A model generated the notes under the pieces. That model ran no database searches. It had not been told where the DNA came from and saw only the letters and a list, made by a program, of their open reading frames with translations. A stretch of 64,000 nt of DNA from Isoetes taiwanensis. Lineage: Eukaryota > Streptophyta > Lycopodiopsida > Isoetales > Isoetaceae. The stretch lies in the NCBI GenBank assembly GCA_021234155.1, contig JAJEKV010000028.1:5899637-5963636 (forward strand), in the 5' to 3' direction. A program made the position numbers and the translations under genes. Positions 56,894 through 64,000 of the stretch are shown in pieces; the stretch's first letter is position 1; the number at the start of each line of letters is the position of its first letter.

Positions 56894-57560
56894 GGTTTTC
56901 GACTCGCGAGTCGAAAACCTGTGAATGAAAAATCAGTTGATGCGAGCTTTCTCAACTCGAAAGTCGAAAACCCATAGAAGTAAAAGAAAATTAAACATAA
57001 GGGACTTTCTCGACTTCGCGAGTCGAGAACCCCCTGGCGGTAAAGAACATTCGAGATTAATGGTCGGCGATTGAAAGCATCGAGCCTTCCCATCCTTTCT
57101 TTCGGCCTCTTTGGGCGATGTCGCTAGTTTCTATTCTAAGTTGCATCGCTCAAGAGAGCGCTGAAAGAAAGGATTTGGGAATGAGCGGTGCTTTCACCGC
57201 CTTCACTCTCGCACCATGTTCTCTCCTCTCTCAGGGTATTCTCGACTTCATGAGTCGAGAAAGTCCCTTGAATCTTCTCCTTGTGCTCCTCTCACTTTCT
57301 CTCTCGCGAGTCGAGAAACCCCTGGGGCAATAGAGAACACGAGAGATTAATGGCTGAAGAGCAAAAGCATCGAGCCTTCCCAATCTTTCTTTCCCCGCCT
57401 CTTCGGGCAATGCCGCTTAGTTTATATCCTAAGTTGCATCGTTCGAAGAGGTGTGAAAGCAAAGATTTGGGAATGCGCGATGCTTTCGCTCTGGCCTGGA
57501 CTCTCCTATGTTTTCTCCTCTCCTTGTGGGTATTCTCATCATGACTCGAGAAACCCCTCG
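56894..57560. repeat. Palindrome cluster 3 and a 289 bp tandem duplication
   Basis: Palindromes lie at 56894-56919 (perfect over 26 bases), about 56948-56972, 57003-57032, 57236-57266, 57296-57322 and a half copy near 57543-57560. The sequence from about 57024 (CGAGAACCCCCTGG.. then GATTAATGG and AAAGCATCGAGCCTTCCC) recurs from about 57313, offset about 289 bases. Each unit is bordered by a palindrome. The cluster sits in what should be an intron of the neighbouring decayed gene. Confidence 0.85.
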
Positions 57561-59177
57561 ATCCTCCTATTTAGTGTTTGCTTCGGTGTTAGTAGATACT
57601 TTCATGCTCTAACATTGGGACATTTACTGAATGCAGCCCGTATCCTGACCAGATCATACACGCTCGGCAACAGTGGAAAGCATTGGATTGTCCTCAGCGT
57701 CCTAAAGGAAACAAGGCTCCCTCGGATAAGTGGAAGACCTTTGAGAAACTATGCAGATATGTTCTGCTGGAAGGCCAGGAAGATGAGGAGGGGAAGGATG
57801 AAGAGGAAAAGAAGAAGAGAACACCAAGAAAGGGCAGGGAGTCTCTCTCGGACCAATATGACCTCATTCTAGCAATCGAGGCGGTCCGGGGAGAAATGGA
57901 CTGAGATATGGGCTCAATGGACAAGAGGCAAGTGAAGGACAAGAATGGGGAATTTCCATGCAAGCCGGACCCAAAGTTGTTAAACGGACAATTTATGAAA
58001 AGGATCTGGGGCCCGGACCGACAAGGAAACACTTGATCTACGAGGGAGAATCACGGATGGAACAATCTCGCTAAGGAAAAGTAGAAGCTCAAAAATGCAG
58101 GATGCAAAGGATTATGCCACAGTCCTAAAGAGACGGCGTGCATTGGAAGAAGGCATCACGGAGTTCTGCAATGTTGCTTCCAATGAATACCATGACTTTG
58201 ATTATTACACGGAAAAGGCTGCCCTTGATGAGGAAGACATGAAGGAATTGAACCGTCTATGTCAACTCTACATCAACACCAAGCTAAAGCGTAACGTCAA
58301 AACCCGCTATGGCAATTCTGAAGAGGAAGCTTGGATTCGGGGTGCTCCCATTTAAGGCCGATGATAGCTCCCCCCCATTCCTGGTAACATTGGGACACAA
58401 GGGCTTTGGTGGTCTGGAACTGGCACCTGGGCCCGTGGCACTATTTGCCATCAATATGATTGAAGACCCCACCCTTTTTTATGAGAAAGCTGACATAGAG
58501 CAGTGGTACAAGACATGTCTGGACATGACCGACCTGGATACTTTCAGTTTCCTTGTCTTTTGCATGCCGGGCAATCATACAACTGCTGTCTCCCAATGGG
58601 CAGCTGATATTAACTTCACCAACAAGATCTTGTACTCCATATACGAACTTGAACATGAGTGTAGACTTGGCTTGCCGAAGGCACCAAGCTTTGCCAATAT
58701 AGTTTTGGTTTCAAGATCGGCTGTAGACCTGGACAAGTGGTGGTCTAGCGAACATCATTATCTCGACAGGTTCATGATTTCTCAAGAGCAGATGGAACCC
58801 TGGAAGGGTGGCAGATTTATGGAGGATGTGCCATCGATGGACAAAGTCAGCAATGATATTGCGACAGGTCCTATACATAGAATTCCTATCCGGCCAAGAG
58901 TTATCAAGTACTTCATAACCAGTTTGGTCGAGGAAGATCAAATTGTATGCGAGTGGTACATGAATGGCCTGTTCTCTCAGGGGGCTATGCTGTATGGAAT
59001 GAAACCTATATCCGTGGTTGGAAATAAGGACATGGTTGAAACCATTCGGTCATACCTGGATCTGCTTCATGAGCATTTCAAAGGGAGGAAGACTAATGGA
59101 AGCAGTAAGGACGATGATGACGAAGACAAACCTGAGAGCGAGGGAGAGAAACATGACGGAGACGAGAATGTCGAAGG

Positions 59178-59373
59178 GGTGGTAGTGTGCTGTCTTGACT
59201 TGTTCAAGGGCGTTGGCATCCCAAAGATTGCTGATGAAGCAAGCGTCAAGATATTGCCTCAAGCTATGGCAATCTGCCTCTGTTTGCACATGTATGCACA
59301 TGTGCTCCTGCACATTCCATCTAGCCATCCATTGAGCTCTCTTTTCCCTCCAGCAGGCCTTGAGGCGCTGTAT
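59178..59373 (-). mobile_element. LINE family A, copy C (internal fragment)
   Basis: The minus strand matches copy A 3989-4130: QRLKACWREKRAQW and ARWNVQEHMCIHVQ, then CFISNLWDANALEQVKTAHY. It contains additional codons (TEADCHSLRQYLDA) that copy A lacks. Both LINE ends are missing. The plus-strand gene to its left runs into it antisense, which truncates that gene. Confidence 0.85.
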
Positions 59374-59822
59374 AGAGGTTCGATATTCCCTCAAAACCTT
59401 AGGCAAAATCGTATTTCATATTTCAAAATCATAGGCGCCTCTAATAAAAAATGCCTATAAGCGAAATGAGAGGTGCCCAGCGGCTCAAACATATAAAAAT
59501 CCTGAAATCATAGACCATATATCCCTAAAACAATTGGATGAGTTGTTACAAAGAAAACATAGATTCAAGATAAAAAATAATTACATTAGCTCACTAGGCA
59601 CATTGGTTAAAGTAGTCTTATTAAGACATTGAGTTATTTTGGTAGAGGTTCGAGCCCCCGTATTTCATATTCTAAAATCTTAGGCAAAGCCTTATAGAGG
59701 TTCGATATTCCCTCAAAACCTTATGCGGAATCGTATTTTCATATTTCAAAATCATAGGCGCCTCCAATCATAAATGACTATAAGCGAAACGAGAGGTGCC
59801 CAGAGGCTCAAGCATAAGATCT
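59374..59822 (+). repeat. SINE-like repeat flanked by a 120 bp direct duplication
   Basis: The block starting TAGAGGTTCGATATTCCCTC occurs at 59374-59493 and again at 59696-59822. Between them lies the plus-strand copy of the 25672-25900 repeat with A-box-like TTAGCTCACTAGGCACATTGG and B box GGTTCGAGCCC (about 59587 and 59646). The duplication may be an older tandem unit or part of the same element. Confidence 0.7.
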
Positions 59823-60117
59823 TGGTCGTAGGATCGACGAATTCGACGACTGTGGTAGTCCAGGATGCACCTCGTTTAGAAGAAGGATCCAATTGTACCA
59901 GAGCAAAAGTCTTATAAATACTTGCATTTGTGTTTTGAATAATAAGATATTTTGGTAGCATAGATGAATGTTGCATTATGGACCATTAACTTCAAACAAA
60001 GAGCAAGAAGTCTGGTTACCTGCATGCCAATCATTCAAATTAACTAAAAATGGTAATATTAAAAGGACACACAGATAATTAATTTTAGAACCAAGTACAT
60101 GCTTCCCTAGCCAGTTA
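59823..60117. other. AT-rich spacer
   Basis: No gene or repeat recognised. Confidence 0.35.
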
Positions 60118-60190
60118 GTGAGACAATTATTATCGGAATTAAAAATCCTCGCCCCTTCGGGTTTTCGACGAAAAACTCTAACAATAATAA
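60118..60190 (-). repeat. LINE A-type 3' end remnant
   Basis: On the minus strand TCGAAAACCCGAAGGGGCGA is followed by a T run and CCGATAATAAT. This is alignable with the hairpin and CCGGACARTAATAAG of LINE A copies A and B, so it is a diverged relative. Confidence 0.55.
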
Positions 60191-60590
60191 CATCACTAAC
60201 CTAGCTAGGGCAAAAATTCATGACAAAGTACACCCTCAAGCTAATCAGTCTTGTTGGGTTAACAACACATACATAATAAAACCAGAAATAAAAGAACGTC
60301 CATGCTTGCACAGCCTTCTCCTCATCTTGTAATCATTAAAATATGAAAGCACATGCCAAGCAAAAATGTCAAGTCATCTCGTAATCATGTGTAACGTCAT
60401 CTAGCTTACCACCATAATGGTCAATGTATTGCCAAATCATACACCAAATCATGAAGAATGGCCTCTTAGTTTTCTCCTTCATATAAACACGATGCCAAAT
60501 AAATGTAGGTCTTGCAAAACTTGCTTTCCACATAAACAACAAGGAAAACACAAAAGCCGCTATAGGCTTATCTAGGCATGGGGGCCTCCA
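60191..60590. other. Intergenic region
   Basis: No gene recognised in these 400 bases. Confidence 0.35.
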
Positions 60591-60680
60591 CATAGGCACT
60601 AGGACCTAATCCAGGCACGAGGGCCTTCAACCAGGCACTAGGGCCTCCATCTAGGTACAAGGACCTCAACTATGCACCAA
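60591..60680. repeat. Tandem repeat, period about 26-28 bp, four copies
   Basis: Variants of CTAGGCACNAGGGCCTCCAA follow each other from the CTAGGCATGGGGGCCTCCA near 60571 to 60675. Confidence 0.7.
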
Positions 60681-60719
60681 AAACAATGTATGGAATGAAT
60701 ATGTAGCATAATAACAGAG

Positions 60720-60840
60720 GGTTTTCTTTGTGTTTTTGTACGCTTTTCACTAAGGTTTTCCTATGATTTCGTGATGTATTCAAATGGATGTACTAATGCG
60801 TACATCTAGAGTGCACCATTTCTGAGCCATTGATTTTAGC
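60720..60840 (-). repeat. Dispersed repeat copy (partner of 700-840)
   Basis: Reverse complement of the left-hand copy, with the 24 bases 60793-60816 identical and flanking bases clearly related. Confidence 0.65.
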
Positions 60841-60852
60841 CTTTTTTTTTCA

Positions 60853-61030
60853 ATGGTCAACAACCAATGGCTCACAACAAAAGCCCTTTTTTTTGTGCGT
60901 GTGGTGCATAATGGTCAACAACCAATGGCTCACAACAAAAGCCCTTTTTTTGTGCGTGTGGTGCATAATGGTCAATAACCAATGGCTCACAATAAAAGCC
61001 CTCTTTTTTTGTGTGTGTGGTGCATAATGG
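60853..61030. repeat. Tandem repeat, period about 60 bp, three copies
   Basis: Each unit reads AATGGTCAACAACCAATGGC, then TCACAACAAAAGCCC, a T run and GTGYGTGTGGTGCAT. Units begin near 60852, 60910 and 60967. Confidence 0.9.
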
Positions 61031-63240
61031 GCACATGAAGGGCTTGAAGGGCGCATGTAGTGCAGTTTCCCCGCCGACAACACATTTCTTATTATAACTT
61101 TTGATCCAGAGCTCTGTTTCAGATGATTTTTATTGCGTTGGAAAGCTCTCTCCGAGATCTTTTTGATAGTGTATGATATGGATATGTTTGGTTAAGTTAT
61201 CTATGCTAAAACAGCAATTTTTCGGCCGGGTTTGGTAGGCTTTCACATCCTACCAGCTGATTAATACAGGATTACGCTATTGGATATTGTTTTATGGCTC
61301 ATTCCGAATGAAGCTTGCAAAAAATTACCATGCATTTTTAGATTTTGAGGCAGTTATTAAGCAAATTCCAAGGCTTCTAGATCCTTGTGCTAACAAGCAA
61401 AAAAGTTTCCCACTTTGGTTTCTCACCACAAGAATCCATGGAGGCTAAAGGCTGCTGTTAAATTCTAGTTGAAAAATGTTTGTGTATGGGTGTTGCAAAC
61501 TTTATGACTTTTAGAATAATGGGATCAATCTGCTCTATCTTTATGGTAACTTTTACTTATGTTCTATTTGTTTTATTGTGATGAAATTCAAAAGCTACAG
61601 GTGATGAAAGCCTCAAATGAATTCTAGTTTTTTTCTGGTTTGAATTCTAAATTTTTTGTCACACTGGGATGTCCCTAAGGCCCCGAAGGGGCCAAAAATT
61701 TTTTTTTGCAACACAAATCATTAACATCCAACATATAAAAATTAAATCCCCCAACACATAACAACCAACACATAACAACCATTGACATTAACAACCAACA
61801 CATAACTACCATTGACATTAATTAACACAACCATTGGGTCCAACACATTTAAATTAAAATTCCCCTTAAACCCCCTTTGGTTTGGGTGCATATTCACACG
61901 GGGGTGACGTAGGGCACCGAGAGCCCTCATAATTGTATTTTGCATGTACGAAATCAACACCATGTAGTATTCCGCTTGAAATCTTATAGTATTTTGCGAA
62001 TCTTGTTATACAGTATAGCAAATTTTGTACTTGCATACCCCACAAACGAGGAACTTTACGTACGGTGTAGATTAAGGAATAAGGGGTGAATATGCCTATC
62101 CAACAGCTCTCGTTGCCCGGAGGATGTGGGGTCGTACACATGCAAGGGCAAGGAGGATGCACAATGAGGAGCTGATGAGAACGAACGGGGACGTGGAAGA
62201 ACCTAAATAAGGAACTGAATAGTAGGACAAACTAGCCACCTAACTAACTCTATAGTTCTAGAACTTCATTTACCTTCTATTCTACGGAATGAAGGTAAAT
62301 CTGATTTCTAGAATTATTATAAAATACATGGACAAGAAAGCTAGAAAAGAGGCAGAGACAATGAGCGTTGTGATCCCGATAAGCAAGATTTGTGAACGAG
62401 GAGCTAAGAATTACCCACTATAGGACTGAGAAAGAAGAAATATAGCCTTTATATCATTTTGTTCGCACTTAAAGCTTATCGACTCAACAACAAAAGCTCT
62501 AAAAGGGAACCATAAAGGCTTTAGAATAATGAATTGTCAATGAAACCCTAATATCATGGAACACAAAAAATCTAACAAAGGCCAAGCTTGACTTACTAAT
62601 GATTCAAGAATTTGACCCATGATTGCAGGTTGTGTTACCACTAAAATTATCACACACTTCATATGAGATATTAAGGATTAGGGTTCCAAGTATGTGGTAC
62701 AAAGTTGCAAGTCCATTTGACCAATATCCGATATAGTCATTATCAAACCTTTAACAAAGATCAAGTATAGCAACATCATCCATCTAGCAATCCACATGTA
62801 TCAAATGTAAGCACATCATCAAAATAATAAGACCTTGAAAATAGCAGAAAATTGTATTTTCTGGGTATGGTAACATGTAAGGCTTTGGACAATGCTTTTA
62901 ACCTAATGGGTTCTGGGTCTATAAGGCAAAAATAGGCAGACAAATATCCATGTGAAAAACAGGTAAGCGGCTACAAATCTTGGTTGTTGTTTCTTGTAGT
63001 TGGCCATCGATTGGAAGCAAACCACTCGTCTGCAGCTAGCAAGCCTAGGTGAGAATGAAATTCAAAAGCAAATAGAGAAAGCCATATAAAATTCAGTAAC
63101 AGGTTAGATCTCTAGATGACATAGGTGTTTGAGCTTCTGCAACTGAGCAACAATAGCAAGATCCAACATAGAACATGTAGGAAAAATGAAAAAAAAAAAA
63201 AACATTTCAAGCACGATATTTGAAAAGCAGTGCCTTTTGT
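61031..63240. other. AT-rich intergenic region with a small tandem repeat
   Basis: No gene recognised. ACCAACACATAACAACCATT and ACATTAACAACC words repeat at about 61750-61835. Confidence 0.4.
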
Positions 63241-63450
63241 AGCCTTTCTTGTACAAGGTTGCAAATTAAACAGGAGTGTTGCAGCACTCCTGTTTCAAAG
63301 ATTCCCATTAAAAAAACATCGTGCTCTCAAAAGTGACCCTTCTTAGAAAAAGTTGAGAATGTCAAGAGGTTCAAATTGTTTTTCCTTGCATTTTGGGCCC
63401 TTATTAAGGGACAACCTTGTTTTTGCAAAGAAAAGCACTTGAAAATGGTG
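63241..63450. other. Spacer left of the third LINE
   Basis: Contains a small inverted repeat ACAGGAGTGTTGCAGCACTCCTGT at about 63269-63292. No gene. Confidence 0.4.
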
Positions 63451-63999
63451 AAGAATAGAATAGAATAGAATAGAATAGAATAGAATAAAATAGAAATTAT
63501 TGTCCCTTGTGCCCTGAGACCCCTGGACTGATGTAGCATGGGCGAGCTCCCTAAAGGGTGCTACTAGCACATCACGCTGGTTTATTGTAGCCTTTTTTGA
63601 AGGCTTCCTTGATTCCTATTAGTACCGGCACCCCGCTTAGAATCGACATCATCGCCGTGTGGTGGTGCGTCGTTATCAATCAGCTTTCAGCTGAGCATTT
63701 CTTGGGCGACTATGACTCGCCTCTTGGGCGGTTCATATTACAAGCCATTTTTCTTTGTGTACTTCCCTGTGTCTGATCATCATTTCCTGTATTGCGTCTG
63801 CCAGATCTTTCATTGTTTCTGTCCTTATCATCAGGGTGTTTACTGGCTGACTCCATCTTATGTTTCTATATTTGTTTCTGATGTCTCCGTACATTGGGCA
63901 CTCATTGAGTAGGTGATTCTCATCCTCCACTTTCCCGGTATCACAGATTCTGCATATCCGGTTGTCCTTTTCTACATTCCTCCATCTGTCCTTTTCCAT
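63451..63999 (-). mobile_element. LINE (third family), 3' end, running off the window
   Basis: On the minus strand the last part of ORF2 (63999-63733) is open: a zinc knuckle RICRICDTGKVEDENHLLNE, with C-X2-C..H..C, then CPMYGDIRNKYRN and a stop. A 3' UTR of about 240 bases with GC-rich hairpins follows, ending in a TATTC pentanucleotide tail at 63451-63495. The combination of zinc knuckle, short UTR and pentanucleotide tail identifies a plant LINE. Confidence 0.85.
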
Positions 64000-64000
64000 T

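Larger units (their letters stand above)
54317..59177 (+). pseudogene. Unknown mobile-element-like gene with methyltransferase-like C-terminus
   Basis: Exon 1 (54317-54382) encodes MATRSEAEAGSSGKKKRKTK and has a GTGAGA donor. Further coding blocks lie at about 54455-54640 (VITGRDSVLSHRGIGDELLD), 54684-55248 plus 56474-56570 (SDDETDEDMVDSPLMDPDEQ; NPAHMLEILNLMVRHP, then a GTGAGT donor), about 57639-58090 (WKTFEKLCRYVLLEGQEDEE), 58095-58340 and 58345-59175. The last block has GHKGFGGLELAPGP, FSFLVFCMPGN and RPRVIKYFITSLVEEDQIV, followed by a small-residue loop and GMKPISVVGNKDMVETI. The order (catalytic half first, then K/RP..V..FI and an FxG-type AdoMet loop) recalls permuted N4/N6 amino-methyltransferases, but DPPY and a clear FxGxG are absent. 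Frameshifts, a retroposed insert and a LINE fragment at its end show decay. Function unknown. Confidence 0.45.

Noticed and set aside
24838-57560. Palindrome clusters as a CRISPR-like array
   Set aside because: Spacing is irregular (8 to hundreds of bases), spacers repeat each other, the genome is eukaryotic and no cas-like gene is present.
58309-59460. 383-residue frame as one intact protein
   Set aside because: Its first codons overlap the previous coding frame after a shift, and its last 90 codons are antisense LINE A sequence.

Overview
The window is nuclear DNA of a land plant. It holds one intact, intron-bearing gene for a plastid-type transaldolase, fragments of plant-type genes (GDSL lipase, plastid ribosomal protein L12, MAK-like and CIPK-like kinases) and many nested plant-style transposable elements. 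The abundance of LINEs with short tandem-repeat tails and of large uncharacterised transposon genes hints at a non-seed plant (fern, lycophyte or bryophyte), but the sequence does not settle this.

Layout. 1-510: decayed GDSL esterase/lipase on the minus strand. 1873-5483: LINE family A, plus strand, with a foreign insertion in its 3' UTR. 5713-10995: a 5.3 kb DNA transposon with terminal inverted repeats and two convergent decayed genes; one has DGCASQFKS and FFGSGHGK motifs, the other ends in an FCP1-like domain. 12138-12812: L12 and kinase pseudogenes. 15357-15596: foldback sequences. 16598-19518: transaldolase, seven exons, 428 codons. 20160-22985: 3' half of an L1-like LINE, minus strand; its 5' half lies at 29830-31425 on the plus strand, which implies an inversion of about 8.4 kb. 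23525-24461: a 937 bp MITE-like element. 25096-25900: LINE A copy B and a SINE-like repeat. 31611-39403: a large DUF7869-like transposon gene on the minus strand, split precisely by a 4853 bp CACTA-like element (33470-38322) that carries kinase-gene sequence. 40831-52096: a complete 11.3 kb Ty3/gypsy LTR retrotransposon with 2.6 kb LTRs, a tRNA-Gln primer site and an RNase H domain placed before the reverse transcriptase. 52130-53420: a tandem array built of palindromes. 54317-59177: a decayed multi-exon gene whose C-terminal half resembles a permuted amino-methyltransferase, broken by a retroposed insert and by LINE A copy C. 59374-63999: SINE, tandem and LINE remnants.

Two themes stand out. 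A family of about 20 perfect or near-perfect palindromes with the core TCTCGACTCGCGAGTCGAGA occurs in four clusters. Several mobile elements can be bounded to the base by terminal repeats and target duplications. Apart from transaldolase, I see no gene that is clearly intact and of host function. Many pseudogenes differ from an open frame by single-base indels in homopolymers, so assembly error should be excluded before calling all of them dead.
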